Positions 35,951-44,171 of a DNA stretch of 64,000 bases are shown one piece after another (position 1 is the first letter of the stretch; each line of letters starts with the position of its first letter). Source of the DNA: Alteromonas sp. M12 (GTDB lineage Bacteria > Pseudomonadota > Gammaproteobacteria > Enterobacterales > Alteromonadaceae); the NCBI RefSeq assembly GCF_037478005.1, contig NZ_CP144164.1, forward strand, positions 1,674,001 to 1,738,000, written 5' to 3'. The notes beneath the pieces were generated by a model. It had not been told where the DNA came from. It did not search any database and worked only from the letters and a program-made list of their open reading frames with translations. The position numbers were made by a program, and so were the translations under genes.

Positions 35951-35970
35951 TTACTTGAATAATCATGTAA
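35951..35970. promoter_or_regulatory. Candidate IacR operator, copy 3, before iacH
   Basis: TTACTTGA-ATAA-TCATGTAA, the most symmetric copy: the two 8-bp halves differ at one position only. It lies 51 bp before the iacH ATG in the only sizeable gap upstream of the iac operon. Confidence 0.65.
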
Positions 35971-36020
35971 TTTAAATTAGTCTTTAAACATTAGTATTCG
36001 AAACCAAGGCAATATTTACG

Positions 36021-37166
36021 ATGTGTGTATTTACCAAAAAATTTGAAATTGGCACAAATACCCAATTGGTTGCGGGTATCAAAGATAATATCGATGTAGC
36101 TGGTTTTGTGACTGAGGCCGGCAGTAAAGCATTTAGTCACAATACTAGCGCCACTAAACATGCTGATGTTGTGGCGACTATGTTGGCATCTGGTGTGAAA
36201 TTAGTCGGAAAACTAAATATGCACGAGTTGGCATATGGCATGACGGGTGTTAACTCTTATTTGGGGACTCCGGTTAACTATCTGTATCCAGAATATATCC
36301 CTGGCGGATCATCGAGTGGATGTGCCGTTGCAGTTGCTGAAATGACAGTGGATTTCAGTATCGGCACTGATACCGGTGGTTCAATTAGAGTGCCAGCCGC
36401 GTGTTGCGGTGTATTTGGTTTTAAACCTACCTTTGGTCGAGTTAGTCGTAAGGGGGTAGTGCCTGCTGAGTCAACCTTAGATTGTGTTGGTCCTTTGGCG
36501 TTTTCAGCAGAAGATTTGATTAAAGGAATGCAGTGCATAGACCCAACTTTTGCGCCAATTTCTATTGATAGACCAATTAAATTGGCGCGGTTGGATGTTG
36601 CGGCTGACAGCCTAATAAACCAGTTAGTCGATAAGGCTTTAAACCAGAGTTTTATTGAATTACGCACGACTACTTTAGCGGGTTTAAATGATGCCTTTGA
36701 TGCCGCATTGAAATTAATGAATTTTGAGATGTGGCAAACCTTCGGTCATTTACTCAATACCGGAAAACTGGGTAGTGATATTGAATCGAGATTACTAGCG
36801 GCAAGTCAGATAAATCCCAATATCGCCTCAGAAGCTGAAGTTGTCAGAGCGCATTTCAGTCAACAAGTGGATGACGCTTTAAAAGGAGTTGATGCCCTTG
36901 TACTGCCAACACTTCCCTCATTTCCTCTCAAACGAGTGGATGGGTTAGAAGGTAAAAACGATCTTAATATCAGCTTTTTAACTAGACCATTCAATTTATC
37001 TGGGCATCCAGCCATTACCATCCCACTTAAAAATGAGTTGGGAAAGCCTGTAGGTATGCAGCTTGTAGGAGCCAAGGGAAATGATGAACTCATATGCGAA
37101 ATTGCTAAAAAATTAAGCTGTTCGAATAACATTAACACTGAATGTGTGGAGAAAAACGATGTATAA
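36021..37166 (+). CDS. iacH: Amidase-signature enzyme IacH
   Basis: A 381-residue amidase-signature family enzyme. The Ser-Ser-Lys triad regions are visible: Lys in GIKDNIDVAG near residue 22, the cis-Ser in GGSSSG near 93, and the nucleophile Ser in TDTGGSIRVPAA near 117. In known clusters iacH encodes such an amidase, but its step in IAA breakdown is unsettled and it may release IAA from amide conjugates. It is the first gene of the operon and overlaps iacA by 8 bp. At 381 residues it is shorter than usual amidases (450-500), missing mainly N-terminal helices. A candidate IacR site lies upstream. Confidence 0.88.
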   Translation: MCVFTKKFEIGTNTQLVAGIKDNIDVAGFVTEAGSKAFSHNTSATKHADVVATMLASGVKLVGKLNMHELAYGMTGVNSYLGTPVNYLYPEYIPGGSSSGCAVAVAEMTVDFSIGTDTGGSIRVPAACCGVFGFKPTFGRVSRKGVVPAESTLDCVGPLAFSAEDLIKGMQCIDPTFAPISIDRPIKLARLDVAADSLINQLVDKALNQSFIELRTTTLAGLNDAFDAALKLMNFEMWQTFGHLLNTGKLGSDIESRLLAASQINPNIASEAEVVRAHFSQQVDDALKGVDALVLPTLPSFPLKRVDGLEGKNDLNISFLTRPFNLSGHPAITIPLKNELGKPVGMQLVGAKGNDELICEIAKKLSCSNNINTECVEKNDV

Positions 37167-38307
37167 AAATTCAATGGATATGACCCAGTGGGGCGGAGAA
37201 GAAAAAGTAAATGCACTGCTAAGTGATATTCGCTCACGTAGAGCTGAGTTCGAAGAGCAACGTTTTATTTCAAATGATGTTGTTGAACAATTCAAAGATA
37301 TTGGAATTTACCGCTCCTTCGTACCAGAAAGTTTTGGTGGCAGTGGTAAAACCCCAAGCGAGTTTTTAAAAGCAATTGAAACTATCTCAACAGCAGATGG
37401 TTCTGCAGGTTGGGTTGCCAGCTTTGGAATGAACCCTGCGTATCTTGCGGCTTTACCAATGGATACACTCAAAGAGGTGTGGAAGGATTCCGCTGATATA
37501 GTTTTTGCTGGTGGCATCTTCCCGCCACAAAAAGCCAAAAAAGTAAAAGGTGGTTACATTGTAAATGGCCGTTGGCAATTTGCTAGCGGTTGTATGGGCG
37601 CATCTCTACTCGGCGTCGGTGTGATGCCTGATGATGGCAGTAAATTACCAAAAATGGCGGTAATGCCGGCTGATAAAGTCAAAATCGAAAAAACCTGGAA
37701 TGTGCACGGCATGATTGGAACGGGTAGTTTTGATCTGATTGTAGAAGACGTGTTTGTTCCTGAGGAATGGACCTTTGTACGTGGCGGCACACCCACAGTC
37801 GACACGCCGTTTTTCAAATATCCTTCATTGTCATTTGCCGCGCAGGTGTTATCGGTAACCGCTTTAGGTATTGCTCGAGATGCCATTGATGTGGTTGTTA
37901 ACTCGGCCAAAAATAGAAAATCAGTTACTGGCGCCCCTAATTTAGGGGAGCGTCATTATGCACAAATAGATATTGCTAAAGCGGAAGCCAAAGTGCGTTC
38001 TTCTCGCGCGTTCTTTTATGAAGCAACTGATGAAGTGTGGGATGTGATTATGCAGGGGGACGAACCAAGCAAAGATCAAATCAGTCTAATTCGCTTAGCA
38101 ACCACTAATGTGGCTAGAGAGTGTGCTGAAGCCACACGCATTGCTTATCAATTATCTGGTATGCAGGGCGCTTATTTAGATCATCCGTTATCTCGTTGTT
38201 TAAGAGATGCTCATTTAGTAACACAACACGCCTTTATGGGTGAGGTTACCTATCAAAATGCTGGGGCTATTATGTTTGGACACCCACCATTTCCTGGTTA
38301 TTTGTAA
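37159..38307 (+). CDS. iacA: Flavin-dependent indole-acetate monooxygenase IacA
   Basis: A 382-residue acyl-CoA-dehydrogenase-fold, two-component flavin monooxygenase. Known IacA proteins hydroxylate IAA at the indole ring using reduced flavin from IacG. Visible blocks include YRSFVPESFGGSGKTPSEFL, the flavin region ADGSAGWVASFGMNPAY, GRWQFASGCMGASL, GMIGTGSFDLIVEDVFVPEEW, and the C-terminal SRCLRDAHLVTQHAFMGE. There is no acyl-CoA catalytic glutamate at the usual place, as in hydroxylases of the HpaB/DszC type. The ATG at 37159 is chosen for its GGAG; a GTG at 37144 is also in frame. Sequence order H-A-B-I-C-D-E-F-G supports the assignment. Confidence 0.9.
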   Translation: MYKNSMDMTQWGGEEKVNALLSDIRSRRAEFEEQRFISNDVVEQFKDIGIYRSFVPESFGGSGKTPSEFLKAIETISTADGSAGWVASFGMNPAYLAALPMDTLKEVWKDSADIVFAGGIFPPQKAKKVKGGYIVNGRWQFASGCMGASLLGVGVMPDDGSKLPKMAVMPADKVKIEKTWNVHGMIGTGSFDLIVEDVFVPEEWTFVRGGTPTVDTPFFKYPSLSFAAQVLSVTALGIARDAIDVVVNSAKNRKSVTGAPNLGERHYAQIDIAKAEAKVRSSRAFFYEATDEVWDVIMQGDEPSKDQISLIRLATTNVARECAEATRIAYQLSGMQGAYLDHPLSRCLRDAHLVTQHAFMGEVTYQNAGAIMFGHPPFPGYL

Positions 38308-38366
38308 ATTCAGAATTTAAAAAATTAATTATTAAAAAATGTTAAACCCTATTGGAGGAAAACGTT

Positions 38367-38726
38367 ATGAGTGAATCAACTTCCCATCGAGTATTGTTTT
38401 GTATCGGTGTTAATCAAAATTTCATGGACTCTACAAAAGAGGTCATGGGTGATGTTTGGCAAGCTTTTAGTGCAATGATGAAGGGCATATCTGATCTGCC
38501 GGGCGTCAACGTGCTTGGTATTATGGATGATGATCGAATTCAAGTCGGTCCTTCCGCTTCCGCCCCTTGGACTGCCTATATTATGGCAGATGTTCCAGAC
38601 CTCGAAACTGTTATTGCTGGTTGTGATTTCTTCCGCTCAACACCTGTGGGTGACGGCACTTACAGCTTGTGGAAATACTGCAAAGTAGAAGCACGTATTG
38701 GTCGTGAACTTGTTGTTCCAAGCTAA
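38367..38726 (+). CDS. iacB: IacB, small protein of the IAA pathway
   Basis: A 119-residue protein with no catalytic motif I recognise. It contains GVNQNFMDSTKEVMGDVWQA at the N-terminus and two phrases around MADVPDLETVIAGCDFFRS, in a size range that fits a dimeric alpha/beta-barrel fold; that is only an impression. Its place directly after iacA and before iacI matches iacB of known clusters, whose role is still undefined. GGAGGAA sits before the ATG at 38367, which is why I do not use the in-frame TTG fifteen bases upstream. Confidence 0.8.
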   Translation: MSESTSHRVLFCIGVNQNFMDSTKEVMGDVWQAFSAMMKGISDLPGVNVLGIMDDDRIQVGPSASAPWTAYIMADVPDLETVIAGCDFFRSTPVGDGTYSLWKYCKVEARIGRELVVPS

Positions 38727-38744
38727 ATTTTTGGAATACAAAAT

Positions 38745-39266
38745 ATGATTTCATTACAACAATTAGAAGCATTGCAGCAACGACTCTCTGTTTTAGAAAG
38801 CGAAAAACGAGTGAGTGCCTGCATGAATCAATACATGCGACTTTGCGATGATTTAGCGCCTGGTTTTGAACTTAAAAATCTGATGGCTTTGTTTACAGAC
38901 GATGCCATTTGGGAAGGTAAGGGCCAGCGCTATGCCAAAACATTTGGGCGCTATGAGGGCATTGATGCAATCGAAAACATGTTTGCAAAATATGCTACCT
39001 CACCAGGTCATTTTAACCTGAACGTGCATTTTTTGGGTAATGAAACCATCACGATTGACGGTGACAAAGCTACTGGGACTTGGCTGTTGGTGCAGCCTTC
39101 AGATTTTATTGATGGTCGTTCACAATTAAGTTGCGCGCAAATTAAAGCAACTTTCGTTTTATCCGAACAGGCTTGTCAAATTTCTCACTTTGTTACTGAA
39201 AATAAATTCAGCCGTCCTATGGCTCAGCCATGGGATAACAGCGCGGCATTGCCAGTGCCAGAATAG
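38745..39266 (+). CDS. iacI: IacI, SnoaL/NTF2-like protein
   Basis: A 173-residue protein of the SnoaL/ring-hydroxylating-subunit-like cone fold. Typical segments are SACMNQYMRLCDDLAPG, LFTDDAIWEGKGQRY, FGRYEGIDAIENMFAKY and ATGTWLLVQPSDF. In other IAA clusters iacI encodes a protein of this kind between iacB and iacC; a role in isomerisation or assisting the dioxygenase has been proposed but is not established here. It begins 18 bp after iacB and ends 8 bp before iacC, so it is translationally close to both. Confidence 0.82.
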   Translation: MISLQQLEALQQRLSVLESEKRVSACMNQYMRLCDDLAPGFELKNLMALFTDDAIWEGKGQRYAKTFGRYEGIDAIENMFAKYATSPGHFNLNVHFLGNETITIDGDKATGTWLLVQPSDFIDGRSQLSCAQIKATFVLSEQACQISHFVTENKFSRPMAQPWDNSAALPVPE

Positions 39267-39274
39267 GACTTCTC

Positions 39275-40561
39275 ATGAATACAGAAATTAAAGTAAAAAA
39301 CCTAAACAGTACTGCTGATTTGGTACTGGAAGATAGAGTGCATAAGTCTTTGTACTCTAACCCAGAAATTTTCGATGAAGAATTAGACAAGATATTTAAT
39401 AACACTTGGGTTTGGGTTGCTCACGAAAGTGAAGTACCAGAATCGGGTTCATATAAGACAGCTTCAATAGGTCGCCAACCGGTTATCGTAGTACGTGATC
39501 GTAAAAACAATATTCACGTGATGTTGAATCGTTGTCGTCACCGTGGCGCAACTGTGTGCGAAGGTAAAACCGGTAAAACCAAAGCTTTCACCTGTCCATA
39601 TCATGGTTGGGGATACGGTTTAGATGGTAGTCTACGTGCATTGCCTAAACCTGAAGAATACGAAAATATCCTTGATAAAGCTGAATTTGGTTTAGTTAAA
39701 GTACGTACCGAATCCTATAACGGGATGGTTTTTGCAACCTTGAAAGACGATTTAGAATCGCTAGATGAGCATTTAGGCGGCGCTAAAAAATGGATCGACT
39801 TATTTGTTAAACAAGGCGGCGGTTATCCACTTAAAACCCTTGGTGATCATCGATTCAGATTCCCTGGAAACTGGAAGATTCAACTAGAAAACACCACTGA
39901 TGCCTATCACTTCCCCATAGTACATAAGTCATTTATAGCATCTGTTGATGAAGAGGCTGCTGAAGTTTTTGATTTCCTAGACGGTGAAGGTTATGTCGAA
40001 GATTTAGGAAATGGTCATAGCGTGATGGTGATGATCCCTGAGTTGGTCGATCTAGAAGAAAATTTAGATGAGCCGATTCCCGAGCGTTACGCAGACTTGG
40101 CTAAGAGTTTAGCTGATGAAGGTCATTCTGACGAAGAAGTACGTCGTCTAGTTAGAGCGGTCGGTGGTAGCGGGTTTAATTTGAATCTGTTCCCGAATAT
40201 TGCTTGTTCAATGGCGTTTTTCCGTAATCTTGTGCCAATTAGTGCTAATGAAACTGAAATTCACCATATCGCCATAGGTGGCAAAGGTGCTCCTGAAGCC
40301 TTTAATCAGAAGCGCATGCGTTTACATGAGCATTTCCAAGGGCCAATGGGGTTCGGTACACCTGATGATGGTGAAGCATGGGAACGTGTTCAAGCTGGTT
40401 CTATTGCTGGAACAGATGGCTGGATCATGATTAATCGCGGTTTGTCCAAATTATCTACCTCTGCTGATGGCAATGTTAAAGGGGCTGTTTGTTCTGAAAC
40501 TGGCATGCGTGCTGCGTATCAGAAATATAAGAAGATGATGTCTGTGGAAAGCGGAAAATAA
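39275..40561 (+). CDS. iacC: Rieske aromatic dioxygenase, large subunit IacC
   Basis: A 428-residue alpha subunit of a ring-hydroxylating oxygenase. The Rieske [2Fe-2S] ligands are Cys 87 and His 89 in CRHRGA and Cys 107 and His 110 in CPYHGWGY. The mononuclear iron site is in ENTTDAYHFPIVHKSF around residues 205-220, with the bridging Asp. With IacD and the reductase IacF it should act on the oxidised IAA intermediate (dioxindole-3-acetate in published work) on the way to catechol. All ligands are intact. It is tightly packed between iacI and iacD. Confidence 0.93.
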   Translation: MNTEIKVKNLNSTADLVLEDRVHKSLYSNPEIFDEELDKIFNNTWVWVAHESEVPESGSYKTASIGRQPVIVVRDRKNNIHVMLNRCRHRGATVCEGKTGKTKAFTCPYHGWGYGLDGSLRALPKPEEYENILDKAEFGLVKVRTESYNGMVFATLKDDLESLDEHLGGAKKWIDLFVKQGGGYPLKTLGDHRFRFPGNWKIQLENTTDAYHFPIVHKSFIASVDEEAAEVFDFLDGEGYVEDLGNGHSVMVMIPELVDLEENLDEPIPERYADLAKSLADEGHSDEEVRRLVRAVGGSGFNLNLFPNIACSMAFFRNLVPISANETEIHHIAIGGKGAPEAFNQKRMRLHEHFQGPMGFGTPDDGEAWERVQAGSIAGTDGWIMINRGLSKLSTSADGNVKGAVCSETGMRAAYQKYKKMMSVESGK

Positions 40562-40572
40562 GGATCGATAAA

Positions 40573-41055
40573 ATGAAATTAGATACCCAATTATTAGCCG
40601 ATGTAACTGCCTTCTTGAATATTGAAGCAGACATGCTCGATAACAAAGAATACCAACAGTGGTTAGATTTATGGCTTGAGTCCGGTTTGTATATTGTTCC
40701 GGTAGATCATAACGCTACAGATTACGCGAATACCCTCAATGTAGCATACGACGATGATGAAATGCGTAAGTTGCGTATTGAACGTTTAACTAGCGGTGAT
40801 GCTATTTCAACGCAATTAGGTGAAAAAACCGTACGTACTATGTCACGCTTCCGCATACTTGACGATATTGATGGCTTTGTGAGAGTGCGTTGTGCCTATA
40901 GTTTGTATGAAAATAACAAAAACGGCGTACGTTGCTATCCGGCTAATTTGCAATTCAAATTAGTCCGTGACGGCGGCAGTTTCAAAATTGCTGAAAAGAT
41001 CGTTAAAGTCATGAAATCAAGCCAGCATCTGACGACTGTCAGTTACTTGTTTTAA
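40573..41055 (+). CDS. iacD: Rieske dioxygenase, small subunit IacD
   Basis: A 160-residue beta subunit of the NTF2-like type, which gives structure to the alpha3beta3 oxygenase. Visible segments are FLNIEADMLDNKEYQQWLDL, GLYIVPVD, RLTSGDAISTQ and TMSRFRILDD. Size and position, 11 bp after iacC, match the usual alpha-beta pair. It carries no metal ligands, as expected. It is followed after 9 bp by iacE. Confidence 0.92.
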   Translation: MKLDTQLLADVTAFLNIEADMLDNKEYQQWLDLWLESGLYIVPVDHNATDYANTLNVAYDDDEMRKLRIERLTSGDAISTQLGEKTVRTMSRFRILDDIDGFVRVRCAYSLYENNKNGVRCYPANLQFKLVRDGGSFKIAEKIVKVMKSSQHLTTVSYLF

Positions 41056-41064
41056 GGGGACATT

Positions 41065-41817
41065 ATGAGTTCCAATAAAAAAGTGGCTTTGGTCACCGGT
41101 GCTGCGCAAGGGTTAGGCTATGTGATTTGCGAGTCTCTCATCAAAGCGGGTTATTCGGTGGTGGTCAGTGACGTTAATGGGTCGCTGGCGGCCCAAGCTG
41201 CTAAGGTACTCGACCCCACAGGCGAAGTGGCAGTTGCGACTAAGCTTGATGTCATGAGCAAACAAGATTTTTGTGAAGGTTTAGCGTTTACCCTTGACAC
41301 TTTTGGGCATTGCGATGTGTTAGTTAATAATGCAGCGATGACACCAACTACGCCGTTGATGGAGATCAGTCCAGAAGAATTTAGCCAAGTGCTAGACATT
41401 AATTTACGTGGCAACTTTATTGGTAGCCAAGTGTTTGGGCAATATTTTGCAGACCAAAGTTTTGGCCGAATTATCAATTTAGCCTCTTTGGCTGGACAAA
41501 TGGGGGGCACCGCATCCGGTGCCCATTACGCCGCATCAAAGGCTGGAATTACAACGTTAACCAAAATCTTTGCCAGACAATTTGCTGACAAAGGTGTGAC
41601 GGTAAATGCAATTGCACCAGGTCCGGTAGATGTGCCATCTGTTAGAGACAAAGTACCCGCAGATAAACTTGAACATATTATTAATAACATGATCCCCGTT
41701 AAGGCCATGAGTAACCCTGAATTTATCGGTTCAGTGGTTGTGATGTTGGCAGCCGATGAAGCGAATACAGTCACTGGCGCGACTTGGGATATTAACGGCG
41801 GCATATACATGCGTTAA
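41065..41817 (+). CDS. iacE: Short-chain dehydrogenase IacE
   Basis: A 250-residue classical SDR. The cofactor motif is TGAAQGLG at residues 10-17. An acidic residue in VVSDVNG near 38 favours NAD(H). NAA is in VLVNNAAMT, the catalytic Ser in NLASLAGQ, and Tyr/Lys in YAASKAG. In the iac pathway IacE acts on a hydroxylated indole intermediate formed after IacA. GGGG six bases before the ATG is the ribosome site. Position and length agree with known iacE genes. Confidence 0.92.
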   Translation: MSSNKKVALVTGAAQGLGYVICESLIKAGYSVVVSDVNGSLAAQAAKVLDPTGEVAVATKLDVMSKQDFCEGLAFTLDTFGHCDVLVNNAAMTPTTPLMEISPEEFSQVLDINLRGNFIGSQVFGQYFADQSFGRIINLASLAGQMGGTASGAHYAASKAGITTLTKIFARQFADKGVTVNAIAPGPVDVPSVRDKVPADKLEHIINNMIPVKAMSNPEFIGSVVVMLAADEANTVTGATWDINGGIYMR

Positions 41818-41836
41818 GCATGATGAGGAGAATCTT

Positions 41837-42793
41837 GTGGATAATGAATTAATCGACGTTGTAATAACGTCACGCACTGAACAAGGTGCGGGTATTGCAG
41901 TGATGGATTTGGCAAGTGCCAATGGACAGCCGCTACCTGCGTTTTCGGCTGGCGCTCATATTGATGTTCACTGTGGTGATGATCTGATACGTCAATACTC
42001 TTTATGTAATGATCCAGCATCGAGCGAGTCTTATCGAATTGGCGTGTTAAATGACCCTAATTCTAGAGGCGGTTCGGCTAAAATTCATGCTGAATTTAGC
42101 GAGCAACAACATATAAAAATTAGCCCACCGCGTAATCATTTTCCACTTAATAAAGATGCTAAGAAAAGCATTCTTGCCGGTGGCGGAATTGGTATTACAC
42201 CAATGATTGCGATGGCGTACGAACTGTTGAAAGAAAACAAAGAATTCGAACTTCATTATTGCACGCGCACTAAAGGGGCTGGTGCATTCGAAGATGAGCT
42301 AGTATCGGCTTTTGGTGATCGGGTTTGTTTTCATTACGATGACCAAGATAAATCTCAATTGTTTTCTCCAAAAGATACCTTTGGCGATTTCCAGCCAGGC
42401 ACGCACATCTATGTTTGTGGGCCAACGGGCTTTATGGATTGGGTGATAAATAGTGCAAAAGAACAAAATTATCCAAGCGAGCATGTTCACTTTGAGTACT
42501 TCAGTGCAGATGTTGATACATCCGGTGACAGCTTCGAAGTCTACTGTGAACAAAGTGATATTACCGTCACTGTAGGTAGCGAAGAAACGATCGCCAAAGC
42601 CCTTCGAAAAGTAGGTGTAAAAGTCGCCATGTCTTGTGAAGAAGGTGTCTGCGGCACATGCATTACTGATGTTATCGAGGGCATTCCAGATCATCGAGAT
42701 CACTTTTTAACTGACGAAGAGAAAGAAGACAACGACCAGATTGCTTTATGTTGTTCTCGTGCTAAGTGTGAGCGATTAGTTATTGATATTTAA
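41837..42793 (+). CDS. iacF: Ferredoxin-NAD(P)H oxidoreductase IacF for the dioxygenase
   Basis: A 318-residue VanB-type (class IA) oxygenase reductase that passes electrons from NAD(P)H through FMN to the Rieske centre of IacC. The flavin-binding RQYSLCNDP, the nicotinamide motif ILAGGGIGITPMIAMA and YVCGPTGFMDWV are visible. The C-terminal plant-type [2Fe-2S] cluster has CEEGVCGTC plus a later CCSRAKC. I take the GTG at 41837, because GAGGAG lies six bases upstream and the longer frame overlaps iacE deeply. It closes the contiguous H-to-F run; a 96-bp gap follows. Confidence 0.92.
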   Translation: MDNELIDVVITSRTEQGAGIAVMDLASANGQPLPAFSAGAHIDVHCGDDLIRQYSLCNDPASSESYRIGVLNDPNSRGGSAKIHAEFSEQQHIKISPPRNHFPLNKDAKKSILAGGGIGITPMIAMAYELLKENKEFELHYCTRTKGAGAFEDELVSAFGDRVCFHYDDQDKSQLFSPKDTFGDFQPGTHIYVCGPTGFMDWVINSAKEQNYPSEHVHFEYFSADVDTSGDSFEVYCEQSDITVTVGSEETIAKALRKVGVKVAMSCEEGVCGTCITDVIEGIPDHRDHFLTDEEKEDNDQIALCCSRAKCERLVIDI

Positions 42794-42889
42794 AACCTTT
42801 TAGTTTTCTAAAACAGGTAAAAGTGTTGAGTAAGGCACAATTGAAAACAGGTTTTAGAATGGAATAGGTTATAGAGGACGGAGAGAACT

Positions 42890-43081
42890 ATGCCAATTGT
42901 AAATGTAAATATGATGGAAGGTCGCTCAGTAGAGCAAAAAGAAGCATTAATCAAAGCGGTTGCTGAAGCTGTAATGGATTCTATCGGTGCGCCTGAAGAA
43001 AATATTCGTGTGATAATTAGTGAATATCCGAAAGCTCACTGGGGTATAGGTACTCTACCTGCACATAAAGCTGGCCGTTAA
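42890..43081 (+). CDS. 4-Oxalocrotonate tautomerase-family protein
   Basis: A 63-residue tautomerase with the catalytic N-terminal proline exposed after Met removal (MPIVNVNMMEGRS). The family core EQKEALIKAVAEAVMDSIGA and the arginine-containing IRVIISEYP are present. Usual relatives act in the meta-cleavage of catechol on 2-hydroxymuconate, so it might link IAA-derived catechol to meta cleavage, or act on an enol in the iac pathway itself. It sits between iacF and iacG, where I do not recall a tautomerase in published clusters. GGACGGAGAGAAC precedes the ATG. Confidence 0.88.
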   Translation: MPIVNVNMMEGRSVEQKEALIKAVAEAVMDSIGAPEENIRVIISEYPKAHWGIGTLPAHKAGR

Positions 43082-43114
43082 AGCCTAATAAGAACAAAAT
43101 GCTAGGATAAAAAT

Positions 43115-44047
43115 ATGAGTAATACTAAGTTTGATAAAAGAGATTTTCGAACGGCGCTAGGTCAATTCCCAACAGGGGTGACAGTGATAACTACGGTTGA
43201 TGAAAACGGCGCTCCGATTGGTTGCACTGCAAGCAGTTTTAACAGTGTATCAATTGACCCTGCATTAGTATTGTGGAGCATTGATAAAGGCGCGTTTAGT
43301 AAAACAATTTTTGAAAAAGCCGAATATTTTGCGATTAACGTATTAAGTGAAAATCAAGTTGAAACTTCGAATCGGTTTGCCGGAAGAGGAGAAGATAAAT
43401 TTAAAGATGTATCTTTTTCCAAAGGTTTAGGTGGAGCACCTCTGCTGGCCGGTTGTGGTGCCCAGTTTGAGTGTAAAACCTGGAATGTTTACGAAGGTGG
43501 CGATCACCTGATCATCGTTGGTGAAGTAATCCAATACAATCATGATGATTCGTTAACACCTTTAGCATTTTCTAGAGGTAGTTATGCAATCACCTCCCAG
43601 CATCCCAGCGGCAATGTTCAAAAGAATGAAGCAGAGACAGGTAACGAATTTTTAGATAACTATTTGTTATATTTACTAAATTCTGCTATTTCTAAATACC
43701 GTCAAGATTTATATCCAAAACTAATTGATGGCTGTGATGTGACACCAGAGCAATGGCGAGTTATGACCATATTATCTAGTGCTCCAGTACATACCCTGAA
43801 AACACTGTCTATTTTAGCAATGCAGCCATTGAATGATTTAAGTGAATCAGTAGATACACTAATTGAAAAAGGTGCACTGACGATAGAGGAAGATAAGCTT
43901 GCTCTTACCGATGAGGGCATGGCTCTGCAAAAGTCATTGTTGGCTGTAGCAGCAGAACATGAAGACCATATGCTAAGTAAGTTAAATCCAGAACAAACTA
44001 GTGTACTTAAAAATGCTCTCAAAAGCATAATTGAAATGGACAACTAG
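43115..44047 (+). CDS. iacG: Flavin reductase IacG fused to a MarR-like domain
   Basis: A 310-residue protein. Residues 1-170 form an NAD(P)H:flavin oxidoreductase of the split-barrel type (ALGQFPTGVTVITT, GCTASSFNSVSIDPALVLWS, FAINVLSENQ), which supplies reduced flavin to IacA. Residues 180-310 look like a MarR-type winged helix (EQWRVMTILSSAPVHTLKTLSIL, DTLIEKGALTIEEDKLALTDEG). The same fusion is known from the C1 reductase of p-hydroxyphenylacetate hydroxylase of Acinetobacter, where the extra domain binds the aromatic substrate and relieves autoinhibition. By analogy IAA could stimulate this reductase. Many flavin reductases end near residue 180. Confidence 0.9.
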   Translation: MSNTKFDKRDFRTALGQFPTGVTVITTVDENGAPIGCTASSFNSVSIDPALVLWSIDKGAFSKTIFEKAEYFAINVLSENQVETSNRFAGRGEDKFKDVSFSKGLGGAPLLAGCGAQFECKTWNVYEGGDHLIIVGEVIQYNHDDSLTPLAFSRGSYAITSQHPSGNVQKNEAETGNEFLDNYLLYLLNSAISKYRQDLYPKLIDGCDVTPEQWRVMTILSSAPVHTLKTLSILAMQPLNDLSESVDTLIEKGALTIEEDKLALTDEGMALQKSLLAVAAEHEDHMLSKLNPEQTSVLKNALKSIIEMDN

Positions 44048-44171
44048 TAAACAGTAGGAGAGTTGATTTTAGGTACCATTTGATTGGTTAATAATCGTAT
44101 AAAGCTTTAACGAGCAAATGTTTCAATATATTTAATAGCTTCACTTAATAATAATAAAAGAGAAAGTAAAT

